Below, piece after piece: positions 8,956-17,441 of a stretch of DNA of 64,000 nucleotides. The translations under genes were made by a program, and so were the position numbers. The number at the start of each line of letters is the position of its first letter. The stretch's first letter is position 1. Origin of the DNA: Niastella populi (GTDB lineage: Bacteria > Bacteroidota > Bacteroidia > Chitinophagales > Chitinophagaceae); the NCBI RefSeq assembly GCF_002078015.1, contig NZ_LWBP01000188.1:389050-453049 (forward strand), in the 5' to 3' direction. The notes under the pieces were generated by a model that searched no databases, was not told the origin of the DNA, and saw only the letters and a program-made list of their open reading frames with translations.

Positions 8956-9206
8956 AATAATGAATATTGAATTTCCAATGTTGAATGTCGAAGTAGAAAT
9001 GCACCATAGCTTTACTTCGTTATTGAACCTTCAATATTGGATATTGGAAATTAAAGGGAAGAGGATATTGGAGGGAGAAGAATATTGAATATCGAATGTT
9101 CAACGCGTGCCCGTCAGAAGCTGAGCGAAGGCGGGTAGAATGTCGAAATAGCGCTGCGGCTCGTTTTTCACTTCGAAATTCAACCTTCGGCGTTCAATAT
9201 TCGATA
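8956..9206. repeat. Period-7 repeat region of the GAATATT/GAATGTC family
   Basis: The gap between rsgA and the next gene is made mostly of degenerate 7-bp units such as ATTGAAT, GTTGAAT and TTCAATA in both orientations. Similar text recurs at 46268-46315 (reverse orientation) and 59031-59086, including the longer shared words GAATGTCGAAG and AGAAATGC. No gene is visible. Confidence 0.75.
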
Positions 9207-9584
9207 TTACACCAGGTACCGTCTGCTCTGGTTCACCAGTAGTTTGGTTTCCAGAAACTTTGCCACTTCTATCACCGCATCATTGTCTTTGCGCGGAGCT
9301 TCCTTGAACTTGAGTGGATAAATTGAGATACCTGTGTAAATGTTGTAATACAGGGTTAGCAAATGACCTTTATACGTGAAGTTCCACGTAAGCGTGTCGA
9401 AGTCATCCTGTTTGTTTGTAAAACGGATCTTGAGATCGTCAAGGAGAATGTTGGCCACTTCGTAAAAGCGTTTCAGCCCACAGTCGTCGTCAATGATCGC
9501 CTCGGTACAGCCGAAATCTGTGCGTAGCGTAAGGCTCATAAAGTACGGTTTGGGTATTATAAATACGGTAGAACCGAAGTTCAA
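9207..9584 (-). CDS. Conserved-looking hypothetical protein
   Basis: A soluble protein of up to 125 residues with no signal peptide or recognisable motif. The sequence (DLKIRFTNKQDDFDTLTWNFTYKGHLLTLYYNIYTG) suggests a small alpha/beta protein. The start is uncertain: 9584 is a TTG, and an ATG at 9539 would give 110 residues. The frame upstream is open only to an in-frame TAA at 9615-9617, which is the stop of the small lipoprotein gene at 9615-9779. I do not recognise the family. Confidence 0.55.
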   Translation of the reverse strand: MNFGSTVFIIPKPYFMSLTLRTDFGCTEAIIDDDCGLKRFYEVANILLDDLKIRFTNKQDDFDTLTWNFTYKGHLLTLYYNIYTGISIYPLKFKEAPRKDNDAVIEVAKFLETKLLVNQSRRYLV

Positions 9585-9614
9585 CCGGAATAGCAGGGGC
9601 TCGCTTTTGTTGTA

Positions 9615-9779
9615 TTATGATCTGAACTTCCTGGCCTTGGGTACTTTCTCACCACTCAAAATTCGCTCGGCGCCCACATTTTTACCATTACTCGGACAGC
9701 CCTTTCTCTGGCATGAACTTCCACCTAAAATATAAGTAGCCAAAGCCACGGAAAACAACAAAATTCTAATAGATTTCAT
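9615..9779 (-). CDS. Small lipoprotein (54 residues)
   Basis: A very short lipoprotein: signal peptide MKSIRILLFSVALATYILGG with lipobox GSSC (Cys23), then a 31-residue mature part beginning QRKGCPSNGKNVGAERIL and ending in basic residues. The ATG at 9779 is chosen because it starts the signal peptide; the frame stays open further upstream without a signal-like sequence. Short Cys-containing lipoproteins with a GKNVGAE-type core seem familiar from Bacteroidota, but no function is known. It is upstream of, and in frame with, the hypothetical gene at 9207-9584, and probably co-transcribed with it. Confidence 0.65.
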   Translation of the reverse strand: MKSIRILLFSVALATYILGGSSCQRKGCPSNGKNVGAERILSGEKVPKARKFRS

Positions 9780-9852
9780 ATACCTGGTTTCAAAGGATAA
9801 AACGCCCTTAAATCTAGAAATATTATACCATAATTGCAATAGGGAGAACCAA

Positions 9853-10380
9853 TTATTCGGTTACCTGATCACGAAACCAATCGGCGTATTTTATGTAATT
9901 GTTGGCTATCCGGTCAATTTCGCCATTTATTTGCTCAACTGCGATGTCTTTCACCCTTTTAGCCGGTACGCCTGCAAAAATGGTACCCGGGGGTACGATG
10001 GTTTCTTCCAATACCACGGCCCCGGCAGCAATGATGGAGTTGCTGCCGATCTGCGCACGGTCCATGATAATGGCGCCCATGCCTACCAGTACGTTGTCGG
10101 AGATATTACAGCCATGTATAATGGCATTATGCCCTACAGACACATTATTGCCGATAATGGTTTGGGTTCGTTTATAAGTACAATGGATAACCGCCCCGTC
10201 CTGGATATTTACTTTATTTCCCATGCGTATGCTGTTCACGTCGCCCCGCACCACGGCATTGAACCAAATGCTGCAGTCATCACCCATAACCACATCGCCA
10301 ACGATGGTAGCATTGGGGGCAATAAAGCAATTACTTCCAAACTTGGGGTAAACCCCTTCAACGTGTAAGATCACTGGCAT
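9853..10380 (-). CDS. Gamma-carbonic-anhydrase-like hexapeptide-repeat protein
   Basis: A 175-residue left-handed beta-helix protein of the gamma-carbonic anhydrase/YrdA group. The isoleucine-rich hexapeptide turns span about residues 18-140. The three metal-binding histidines are in place: His66 (AVIHCTY), His84 and His89 (SVGHNAIIHG), with the usual 5-residue spacing of the last two. The C-terminal helix is normal. Such proteins bind zinc or iron; many have no proven carbonic anhydrase activity, so the reaction is left open. Confidence 0.9.
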   Translation of the reverse strand: MPVILHVEGVYPKFGSNCFIAPNATIVGDVVMGDDCSIWFNAVVRGDVNSIRMGNKVNIQDGAVIHCTYKRTQTIIGNNVSVGHNAIIHGCNISDNVLVGMGAIIMDRAQIGSNSIIAAGAVVLEETIVPPGTIFAGVPAKRVKDIAVEQINGEIDRIANNYIKYADWFRDQVTE

Positions 10381-10395
10381 GGCTGTAGAGTTTAT

Positions 10396-10596
10396 GTTTT
10401 ATAGTTTGTGGTTTGTAGTTTGTGGTTTGTAGTTCCTGCAGCAAATATCCTGAATAAGTTTCAGTTACCGCCAGCCAGTTTTCTGTTTCCTGCAATCTGT
10501 AACCTGTAACCCAACAGCAGCGAGTGCTGAATGTAAACCCCGGTACCCGGCACCTGGTAACCGGTAACTGGCCCCCCGTACCCCGCAACCGGTTAT
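10396..10596. repeat. Period-7 repeat blocks before the aminotransferase gene
   Basis: Units of the GTTTGTG/GTTTGTA type occupy 10404-10438. Eight units from 10541 to 10596 are of the CGGTAAC/CGGTACC type, all exactly 7 bp long. The last unit (10590-10596) runs into the promoter -7 box at 10594-10601. The GTTTGTG words are the reverse complement of the array at 54633-54667. Confidence 0.85.
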
Positions 10597-10601
10597 CTTT
10601 G
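10594..10601 (+). promoter_or_regulatory. Promoter -7 element with almost no leader
   Basis: TATCTTTG matches TAnnTTTG. Only 8 bp separate it from the ATG at 10610, so the mRNA should be leaderless or nearly so. Confidence 0.65.
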
Positions 10602-10609
10602 CCGGGAAT

Positions 10610-11797
10610 ATGAATAAACGCGAATTATTTCTGCGGCATGTGGCCCAAACCTCCCCGGCCCCGTTGGCGCTTGACATTGTGAAAGCAAAGGGGAGCATTT
10701 TGCGCGATGCCGCCGGTAAAAAATACCTCGATCTGATTGCCGGCATCAGCGTATGCAATGTTGGCCACTGCCACCCGAAAGTGGTAAAAGCCGTAAAAAA
10801 ACAGGTAGACGACTACATGCACCTGCTGGTGTATGGCGAAATGGTTGAAACGCCCCAGGTGCAATATGCCAAATGGCTTACCGACCAGTTGCCCGGCAGC
10901 CTGAACTCGGTGTATTTCACCAATTCCGGGGCGGAAGCTACCGAAGGGGCCATGAAGCTGGCAAAACGGTTCACCAACCGTACCCGCATCGTTGCCTTCA
11001 ACAAGAGTTATCACGGTTCTACCCAGGGGGCGCTGAGCATTATGGGCGACGAATATTGGCGCAATGCCTTTCGCCCCCTGTTACCCGATGTGCTGCACCT
11101 CGAATACGATTCAATGGAATCGCTGCAGGAGATCGATGCCCACACGGCCTGTGTGTTTGCCGAAACCGTACAGGCGGAGCGGGGTGTGGTGGCGCCTTCT
11201 GCCCAATGGATGAAAGCCCTTAGGGATAAATGTACCGAAACAGGAACCTTACTCATACTCGATGAAATACAAACCGGGTTTGGCCGAACCGGCACGTTAT
11301 GGGGGTTCGAACAGTTCAATATAGTGCCCGATATTGTTTTGCTGGGCAAGGCCCTTGGCGGCGGAATGCCCCTCGGCGCTTTTGCAGCCGATCAAAAAAT
11401 AATGCAGGTACTTACCGAAAACCCGGTGCTGGGACATATTACCACTTTTGGGGGGCATCCGGTTTGTTGTGCTGCCGGACTGGCCGCCTTTAAGGTGCTG
11501 CTGAAAGAAGGCATCGTAGACAAGGTACCGGGCAAAACCGCGCTATTCAAAGAACTACTGCAACATCCGCTGATAAAGGCCATTCGGGCCAACGGATTGC
11601 TGATGGCCATTGAGTTTGAAAATTTTGAGATCAATAAACAGGTAATAGATGGCTGCCTACGGCGCGGGTTGCTTACCGACTGGTTCCTGTTCGCTCCCGG
11701 ATGTTTACGCATTGCTCCACCGCTTACCATTGCTGAAAAAGAGATAAAGAAAGCGGCAAGGATCATACTTGAGGTACTGGATAGCGTTCAGGCGTGA
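10610..11797 (+). CDS. Class III PLP-dependent aminotransferase
   Basis: A 395-residue cytoplasmic fold-type I PLP enzyme of the acetylornithine/4-aminobutyrate aminotransferase group. Visible features are the phosphate-binding NSGAEATEGA (105-114), the aromatic SYHGSTQG segment (133-140), Asp218 in LILDEIQTGFGRTG, and the PLP lysine Lys247 in LLGKALGGGMPLGAF. Substrate cannot be read from sequence; acetylornithine, GABA or another omega-amino acid are all possible, and no arginine-pathway genes adjoin it. The start is fixed by the promoter at 10594. Confidence 0.88.
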   Translation: MNKRELFLRHVAQTSPAPLALDIVKAKGSILRDAAGKKYLDLIAGISVCNVGHCHPKVVKAVKKQVDDYMHLLVYGEMVETPQVQYAKWLTDQLPGSLNSVYFTNSGAEATEGAMKLAKRFTNRTRIVAFNKSYHGSTQGALSIMGDEYWRNAFRPLLPDVLHLEYDSMESLQEIDAHTACVFAETVQAERGVVAPSAQWMKALRDKCTETGTLLILDEIQTGFGRTGTLWGFEQFNIVPDIVLLGKALGGGMPLGAFAADQKIMQVLTENPVLGHITTFGGHPVCCAAGLAAFKVLLKEGIVDKVPGKTALFKELLQHPLIKAIRANGLLMAIEFENFEINKQVIDGCLRRGLLTDWFLFAPGCLRIAPPLTIAEKEIKKAARIILEVLDSVQA

Positions 11798-11875
11798 ATC
11801 GGGAATGGTGAAGTGCTATCTTCAGTTACCAGTTTCCGGGCCTTTTATTTTATAACTGCCGTAATTGATCGGGCA

Positions 11876-11916
11876 CGCTGCAACCGGTACCCGGTATCTG
11901 GTAACCGGTAACCCGC
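11876..11916. repeat. Period-7 repeat, GGTAACC type
   Basis: Five to six units of 7 bp such as GGTAACC and GGTATCT lie between the aminotransferase and DUF4399 genes. They resemble the blocks at 10541-10596 and 60806-61034. A weaker pair occurs near 11824-11837. Confidence 0.75.
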
Positions 11917-11977
11917 CTCACTAACTTCCTGATTGTTAATTAGCCGGCGATTTAAGCCATTATCGGGCATATACCTT

Positions 11978-11985
11978 TACATTTG
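11978..11985 (+). promoter_or_regulatory. Promoter -7 element of the DUF4399 gene
   Basis: TACATTTG matches TAnnTTTG and lies 40 bp before the ATG at 12026. Confidence 0.5.
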
Positions 11986-12025
11986 CGCGGATTCATTTTT
12001 CATTTAATCACATCAAAAATAGGCT

Positions 12026-12547
12026 ATGCGTAAAATTGATCTTATTCCTTTCTTGTTTTTGGGCTTAATGGCATGTAACGACAGCGCCGCTGGTGAAGGA
12101 ACAAATAACGATACCACAGCAACGGTTGCCGCAGATTCAAATGCCGCTGATCATCACCATATGGTTGATTCTGCTACGGCTGTAACGCCAATTCCTGCTA
12201 TTCCTGAAGGCGCTAAAGTGTTTTTTGTAAACCTGAAGAACGGCCAGAAAATTAAATCTCCTTTTAAAGTACAAATGGGGGTATCGGGCATTGCACTGGA
12301 TTCTGCAGGTATTATCAGGCAGGCTTCCGGCCACCATCATATCCTTATCGATGCGGGTGAGTCTTTTCCAATGGGCGAAGTAGTGCCTAAAGATTCCGCA
12401 CACCTGCACTTTGGTAATGCACAAAAAGAAGCCGAGCTGAACCTAACGCCGGGCGAACATAAGATCTCTATGCAGTATGCCGATGGTATTCATCGTTCAT
12501 ATGGCGGTAAACTGGCCGCATCGGTTACAGTAACGGTTGAGAAGTAA
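12026..12547 (+). CDS. DUF4399 lipoprotein
   Basis: A 173-residue lipoprotein with signal peptide ending GLMAC (Cys17) and a Thr/Ala/Asp-rich linker. The DUF4399 domain (about 62-172) contains VFFVNLKNGQKIKSPF, GHHHILIDAG and AHLHFG, with ELNLTPGEHKISMQYADG near the end. The His-rich motifs suggest metal binding, but this is inference; the function of the family is unknown. It is a single-gene unit with promoter at 11978 and terminator at 12571. Confidence 0.88.
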   Translation: MRKIDLIPFLFLGLMACNDSAAGEGTNNDTTATVAADSNAADHHHMVDSATAVTPIPAIPEGAKVFFVNLKNGQKIKSPFKVQMGVSGIALDSAGIIRQASGHHHILIDAGESFPMGEVVPKDSAHLHFGNAQKEAELNLTPGEHKISMQYADGIHRSYGGKLAASVTVTVEK

Positions 12548-12570
12548 TTAGCTGCTGAGCTGAAAATACC

Positions 12571-12606
12571 GGGGCAGATGTCTGAAAAAGATATCTGCCC
12601 TTTTTT
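12571..12606 (+). terminator. Terminator of the DUF4399 gene
   Basis: A hairpin formed by GGGCAGATGTC and its near-complement ending ATCTGCCC is followed by TTTTTT. Confidence 0.9.
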
Positions 12607-12798
12607 ATTGTTCCACCGCCGGAATACGAGGCAGGAAAGTACAGGATGGTGGCTGCAATCGATAGAGTTAAGTAAAAACCCTAACTTAAAGTGTCTTGTT
12701 TACACAAAATAAATATTGAAAAACAGGAATTTGAGATCACTTATTTGTTAAAATAGCGCTGGTCGTCTAAAAAATTATTTATTTAAAGATCCTTATAA

Positions 12799-12882
12799 TA
12801 TTTTTGGCCTAGTTAAACAAGGTCTATGCAATAGCTTTGAGGGCATGACCTGCGGGGCGATTTTCTAATCGCCCCTTTTTTA
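12799..12882 (+). ncRNA. Candidate small RNA with strong terminator
   Basis: TATTTTTG at 12799-12806 fits the -7 consensus. A perfect 9-bp stem (GGGGCGATT, 12854-12862, with AATCGCCCC, 12867-12875) and a T-run to 12882 form a textbook terminator. No gene precedes it: the DUF4399 transcript already has its own terminator 250 bp upstream. A transcript of about 70 nt would start near 12812. The only frame is a 7-codon one from ATG 12846. No known RNA family was recognised, and no good -33 box was seen. The terminator is convincing; the RNA is inference. Confidence 0.35.
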
Positions 12883-13049
12883 TTGTAAAACCCCTGATCT
12901 GTTAAGCAAATTTGCTTTACCCTTGACTGTGATCAACTTACCCCATAAATTTTTCTAACTGTTTGGTTCAACTATAGGCTTCGGTTGTTTTAATAGTGAT
13001 AGTCGGTTATTGATCGGGTATTGAAATCACCCCTGAATTTCAACCGGCC

Positions 13050-13080
13050 TTTGGCTGATTATCTTAGTTCTTTTTCTTTG
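13050..13080 (+). promoter_or_regulatory. Candidate promoter of a very short transcript
   Basis: TTTG at 13050-13053 and TTTCTTTG at 13073-13080 are separated by 19 bp, matching the Bacteroidota -33/-7 layout with one mismatch in the -7 box. Only a terminator lies downstream. Confidence 0.4.
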
Positions 13081-13105
13081 TGAAGTATCGCAAATTACAC
13101 TTTAC

Positions 13106-13137
13106 CAGGAGCCAGTTCTCTGGCACCTGTTTTTTTT
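13106..13137 (+). terminator. Orphan intrinsic terminator
   Basis: CAGGAGCCAG (13106-13115) pairs with CTGGCACCTG (13120-13129) with one mismatch, around the loop TTCT, and is followed by eight T. No forward gene ends here. With the promoter at 13050 it would define an RNA of about 50 nt. Confidence 0.75.
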
Positions 13138-13200
13138 ATTCGCCGTAGTTTTGGCGCAGGCGGATTGATTCAGATTATACGGCTTATTGTTCAAGCGAAT

Positions 13201-13235
13201 AAAAAGGCCTTCGTCTGCAATGCATAACGAAGGCC
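13201..13235 (-). terminator. Terminator of the DUF5686 gene
   Basis: GGCCTTCGT and ACGAAGGCC form a perfect 9-bp stem; the A-run at 13201-13205 gives the U-tract on the reverse strand. It lies 40 bp past the stop. Confidence 0.85.
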
Positions 13236-13274
13236 AAATATGTAAGAAAGTTATTCTTTATTGACCATTCACCA

Positions 13275-15782
13275 CTAGAACTGTAACCTGAAGCTTCCAA
13301 ACACCCCCCAGCGTTGAGATGCAGCTTTGGGCAATGGTTGCGGTAATACCCGCCACACAAAATCAAATCGTAAAACTTTAAAGATGTTATCTACTCCGGT
13401 ACCTACTTCGAGGTAGGTTTTGCCGTCGAGCGATTCGAATATGTAGGTAGATCCGGCAGGCATGTTCAACGCCTTGTTTTCTTCACTTAAGCTGCCCCAC
13501 AATCCTTTTACAGTATAGAACTGGCGGAACTTCAACCGGCGGGTGAACGGCGTAAAACGGAATATGCCCGAACCGATATTATGTTCAAAATTGAAGCCCG
13601 CGAATTTATCGTGCAGGTATTGCCAGCGGTTCATTAAGCTATAGGCATACTTGTTATAGTAATAAATTTCATTACCGGGGGCTACATCGAGTAACATGAA
13701 CGGCAGGGTGCCGAATGTTTTACCACCAAATACATTGTAATACACCGTTCCGTAAGGAGATATTTTCATGTAGTCGGAAATGCTGCCGGTTAATTTACTG
13801 TATTCATAATGGCTGTCGAATACACCCTTTATGCCGCGGGTATACTTAATGGTTGTAATGGGGTAGGGGCTGCCCATGCTGTAGCGTAAGAACGATCCTT
13901 CAATGAATTTCTCGAGGTAAGCGAAACGTAATTGAACAGAACCCTCAAAAGTATTCAACGGCGTTGTGGCGCCATTGCCGTCGAGGAAGATCTCTTTTTC
14001 GGGCAGGTTCAGCAACGGGTTATACACCTTGCGTACACCGCTCAGCATTACTGAAAAACCGGAATGCCATTCTTTGAAAAGGTCCAGCTGCATCAATTCG
14101 GTTTTCAGGAATTTGATGGGAACGCCGTTTTTTCGCACCGCCAGGGCGAAGATATTATCCTGGCTTACTTCGTCGAGATAGTTTTGACCGTAATCGATAT
14201 CCTTCGAGTATTTAGCGAAAATATACGAGCGCGGATTTTTATTGAACAGGTACATGGCGTCGGCCTCGTATTTGAACTTTTGGTCGTTTGTACCGTAGGC
14301 TAAATAACCATGTAAGTGCAGTTTTTTGCTGAAGTAACGATTGGTACCCAGGTCCCAGCGGAAACGCCATCCTTCAAGTACGTTGGAGAACACCCAGTTG
14401 TACCAGGGGCCTATTTCAAAATTACCTACATCGAGGTAACCGGTGGCCAGGAAGTTCACGGTTTTTACCGCGCGTTGAAATGCCGGCAGTTTCAACAGGG
14501 TATCGATGGTTTGGTATAATTTCTTTTCGGTAGTGCTTAACTCCTCATGCCGGTTCTCAACCCAAAAAGAATCGGGCGCGTTATTGGCCTGGGGCGGAAA
14601 TATCGTTTCTTCAAGGAGCTTGTTTTTGGCCAGCTCATGGGTTACCGAAGTATCGTTTACAATTATGTCTTTGTAGGTAGTGGTCTTTCTGCCGATAGCG
14701 GCCAACAGCTTTTCGCCAGAGAAAAGCGACAGGTCAACCACGAATTTATCGCGGGTAAGGAACCAGGTGCTGTCGTTCAACAGGCTGAACTCCTGAATAA
14801 TGCTCAGCTTGTTCACATAGTTCACGTTGGCCTCTTTACCAAGGCGAAGGTTCATCTTCTGAATGGCAAAGGTGGTATCGTGCACCCAGCAATCGCCCTC
14901 GAACGTGTTTGTTCCTTTATGTTTTGGAATAAAGAAGAAGTGAATGAGGCGGCGGCCGTTTACAAACTGCGAGTCAAGTACTTTATAGTTGTAGAAGGCA
15001 TCGCCGTTATCGCTGATGGGGCTTACAAACTGTTTATCGAATACAGGAATGAAGTTGGCGTAAAAGTTTACGTTCTGATCGATACCGCCCAATAATTTGG
15101 AAACGCTTTCATTGTTCACCCCCATGGTTTTGGTGCCTTTGAACACTTCCCGGCGGCGCAGCGGCGATTTCTGAAAATAGTAATCAGAAATGGCTTCGGT
15201 GATATATACGGGTAAATAGGGAATGCCTTCTTCCGTTGTATCGATATTGTTCAGCACGAAATTGAACTTTTTGATAAACGGCAGGTTCTCCCATTTCTCT
15301 TTTTTAATGTTCTTGAGATCTACTTCGAGTTTGTTGTACAATTCGTACGAGAAGTTGCGGAAACGGTACCGGTCGTTTTGAGGTTTGTGTCGTACGATAC
15401 GTTTCCACATAAGGATGCCGCGGTCGATCTTCCTTCTGACAACCACGGCTTCAAATTTGCCGCGCTCCATTAAAATGCTGATGTCTAATACGTTGTTTTT
15501 GGCTCTTTGTAATAAAAAGGTATCGAATGGGAGCTTAAAATCCTGGTAGCCTACATAAGAGATGATAAGTGTATCTGTAGGCCACTCATTAAAACGAAAA
15601 ATAAATGATCCTGCTGAATCGCTGAGCTTGCCCGATTTCTGGGATTTGAACTGCATAGAGGCGAAGGGAATACGTTCGTCGCTATGGGCATCCTTGACAA
15701 TTCCTTTCAGTATCCTGGTTTGAGCTATTGTGTTTTGGGTCAACAGAATAAGCAGCAGGAGTTTAAACGGTCTAATAGGCAT
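13275..15782 (-). CDS. DUF5686 / carboxypeptidase-regulatory-like outer membrane protein
   Basis: An 835-residue envelope protein. A signal peptide (MPIRPFKLLLLILLTQNTIAQ) leads into a carboxypeptidase D regulatory-like domain (about 22-105: GIVKDAHSDERIPFASMQF, then DTLIISYVGYQDF). The rest matches the large DUF5686 region found behind this domain in Bacteroidota; its second half is rich in aromatic beta-strand pairs (for example YLAYGTNDQKF, YTRGIKGVFDSHYEYSKL) and ends in WGVFGSFRLQF, suggesting an outer-membrane barrel. The ATG at 15782 is preferred because the signal peptide begins there; an ATG ten codons upstream is also in frame. Function is unknown. It is monocistronic. Confidence 0.85.
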   Translation of the reverse strand: MPIRPFKLLLLILLTQNTIAQTRILKGIVKDAHSDERIPFASMQFKSQKSGKLSDSAGSFIFRFNEWPTDTLIISYVGYQDFKLPFDTFLLQRAKNNVLDISILMERGKFEAVVVRRKIDRGILMWKRIVRHKPQNDRYRFRNFSYELYNKLEVDLKNIKKEKWENLPFIKKFNFVLNNIDTTEEGIPYLPVYITEAISDYYFQKSPLRRREVFKGTKTMGVNNESVSKLLGGIDQNVNFYANFIPVFDKQFVSPISDNGDAFYNYKVLDSQFVNGRRLIHFFFIPKHKGTNTFEGDCWVHDTTFAIQKMNLRLGKEANVNYVNKLSIIQEFSLLNDSTWFLTRDKFVVDLSLFSGEKLLAAIGRKTTTYKDIIVNDTSVTHELAKNKLLEETIFPPQANNAPDSFWVENRHEELSTTEKKLYQTIDTLLKLPAFQRAVKTVNFLATGYLDVGNFEIGPWYNWVFSNVLEGWRFRWDLGTNRYFSKKLHLHGYLAYGTNDQKFKYEADAMYLFNKNPRSYIFAKYSKDIDYGQNYLDEVSQDNIFALAVRKNGVPIKFLKTELMQLDLFKEWHSGFSVMLSGVRKVYNPLLNLPEKEIFLDGNGATTPLNTFEGSVQLRFAYLEKFIEGSFLRYSMGSPYPITTIKYTRGIKGVFDSHYEYSKLTGSISDYMKISPYGTVYYNVFGGKTFGTLPFMLLDVAPGNEIYYYNKYAYSLMNRWQYLHDKFAGFNFEHNIGSGIFRFTPFTRRLKFRQFYTVKGLWGSLSEENKALNMPAGSTYIFESLDGKTYLEVGTGVDNIFKVLRFDFVWRVLPQPLPKAASQRWGVFGSFRLQF

Positions 15783-16391
15783 TCTAATAAGGTCGGTTTG
15801 ATTCTGCGCCAAAAATACAATAACAGTGATAAAAGCATAATGTTAAAAAAGATAAAAGCGGGCAGGACGCCGGTAAAAGCCCTATTCCATCGGTAATATT
15901 CTTTTCCTGACGCGGTTTATAGTCATGGGGCCGGTCAGCATGATGTTGCAGCAACATTAAAAGCTTAATTGCCGGGGGATTGGGCTGTAGAAACTAACGT
16001 TACATTACATCTTTCTTATAAGCCTGTGGAGGGATGTTGCTGGAAAATTACCTGGAAGCAGTTTTGGCGGAAATGTCGTTAATTGACCGGCTCCTGAAAA
16101 GCTAATCTTTGACACTTATTGGAATAGTAAAATACGGTTAATATGGCTGCTGCGGTTCAATTGGGTGCGGGTTTACGGGGGGTACATTAAACACCGGACA
16201 CGCACTCCCGGGCCTGGTGTGGCTGATTGAGTGGCCAACTGAGCGTTACGCCATAACAACGAACGCATACACCCCGGGCTTTGCGCCGCCTGAGTTGATC
16301 CGAAAAACCAACTGCTTCGGAAATACGTGTTAAGCTTTTTACTTAAACGTTCAGCCTTTTTGAAGTTTATTTTTTGATTGAAGCGAAAAAG
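15783..16391. other. Gene-free region of about 600 bp
   Basis: I see no convincing coding frame, RNA, terminator or period-7 array here. The sequence is of mixed composition. It separates two divergent transcripts: the DUF5686 gene reading left and the membrane-protein gene reading right. Confidence 0.6.
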
Positions 16392-16434
16392 TTTGGAAAT
16401 CTGACAAACCAGTGCTTACTTTGTTTTACAAAGT
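16392..16434 (+). promoter_or_regulatory. Promoter with overlapping ACTTTG/CAAAGT operator
   Basis: TTTG at 16392-16395 and TTACTTTG at 16416-16423 are 20 bp apart, a good Bacteroidota promoter. Overlapping it is the palindrome ACTTTGTTTTACAAAGT (16418-16434), whose left arm is the -7 element and whose right arm covers the expected start of transcription. The ATG is at 16442. Nearly the same motif precedes the gene at 17442. The likely binder is the small winged-helix regulator encoded at 17093 (inference). Confidence 0.6.
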
Positions 16435-16441
16435 GCTTTTT

Positions 16442-17077
16442 ATGGATAGCCAACATCCCCCGCTGGAAACCCTGCAGGATATTAAACGAATGATGGAACG
16501 GTCGACCCGCTTTATTTCCCTTAGTGGATGGAGCGGTATCAGCGCCGGCGTTTGCGCCCTGGGGGGAGCATGGGCAGCCCACAGCCGTATCGACCGCTTC
16601 CTGCACCCGGCAGTTGGCCGTAATTATTATCATAGCGATGGCGGCGCTTTGTTGTTGAAAGACCTGATGCTGATAGCAGCCATTACGTTTGCCGCCGCAT
16701 TCATTTCAGCCTTTATATTTACCTGGTCGCGCAGCCGCCGCAGCGGTACGCCCATGTGGGATACAACCGTGCAACGCCTTGCCTGGAACACCATATTACC
16801 GATGGTTGTTGGCGGCATAGTGCTTTTGCGCGCCATCGAATTGGGTTATTTTACGCTGATAGCACCCGGCTGTTTGATCTTTTACGGACTGGCACTGGTG
16901 AATGCATCGAAGTATACGTTGGGTGAAATACGGTATTTGGGTTACGGACAACTGATACTCGGTATTATTAATTTGTGGGTAGTAGGCGGTGGTTTGTATT
17001 TTTGGGCCGCAGGTTTCGGCATTTTGCACATCCTTTATGGTGCAATAATGTGGTGGAAGTATGAACGGAAGAGCTAG
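16442..17077 (+). CDS. Multi-spanning membrane protein of unknown function
   Basis: A 211-residue integral membrane protein with a soluble N-terminus (MDSQHPPLETLQDIKRMMERSTRF) and about six transmembrane segments, near residues 29-44, 72-96, 117-135, 137-155, 165-183 and 186-202. I do not recognise a named domain. Such proteins are often found beside a small winged-helix regulator in Bacteroidota, as here (15 bp gap). The ATG at 16442 is chosen because an upstream GTG frame would cover the promoter-operator. Confidence 0.75.
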   Translation: MDSQHPPLETLQDIKRMMERSTRFISLSGWSGISAGVCALGGAWAAHSRIDRFLHPAVGRNYYHSDGGALLLKDLMLIAAITFAAAFISAFIFTWSRSRRSGTPMWDTTVQRLAWNTILPMVVGGIVLLRAIELGYFTLIAPGCLIFYGLALVNASKYTLGEIRYLGYGQLILGIINLWVVGGGLYFWAAGFGILHILYGAIMWWKYERKS

Positions 17078-17092
17078 ATAATAATTTACAAC

Positions 17093-17392
17093 ATGAAGAA
17101 CCCCATTGAAAATCTTAATAAAATTTTTGATAGCCGCATTCGCATGGGAGTAATGAGTATTCTTATTGTGAATGAGGAAGTGAGTTTTAATGACCTTAAA
17201 AAAATGCTCGATGTAACAGACGGCAACCTGGCATCGCACATGGTAAACCTTGAAGAAAATGGATATGTTAAGGTACATAAAGGATTTATTGGCCGTAAAA
17301 CAAATACAACCTATTCAATCACCCGCGCCGGGGAAAAAGCTTTTAAAGATCATATCGAGGCCCTGGAGGCAATGATCAAAGGCATGAAGTGA
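17093..17392 (+). CDS. Small winged-helix transcriptional regulator
   Basis: A 99-residue DNA-binding protein of the HTH_34/ArsR-MarR-like winged-helix type. The helix-turn-helix is SFNDLKKMLDVTDGNLASHMVNLEENGYV (about 40-68) and the wing is KGFIGRKTNTTYSITRAG (about 71-88), followed by one dimerisation helix. There is no ligand domain. It sits between two membrane-protein genes that each carry an ACTTTG/CAAAG operator-like site; it probably represses them and itself. Confidence 0.88.
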   Translation: MKNPIENLNKIFDSRIRMGVMSILIVNEEVSFNDLKKMLDVTDGNLASHMVNLEENGYVKVHKGFIGRKTNTTYSITRAGEKAFKDHIEALEAMIKGMK

Positions 17393-17412
17393 GGCAAATT
17401 TTTTTTGCCCTT

Positions 17413-17431
17413 ACACTTTGAAATACAAAGC
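17413..17431 (+). promoter_or_regulatory. Second ACTTTG/CAAAG operator-like site
   Basis: ACTTTGAAATACAAAGC (17415-17431) aligns without gaps to the site at 16418-16434, and both are followed by GCTTTTT and a start codon within 11 bp. It may be an internal promoter-operator for the genes from 17442 onward. No well-spaced -33 TTTG was found. Confidence 0.5.
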
Positions 17432-17441
17432 GCTTTTTAGT

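Noticed and set aside
14547..15095. Forward frame of 182 codons within the DUF5686 gene
   Set aside because: Antisense shadow; no domain, and the reverse-strand protein is continuous over 835 residues.
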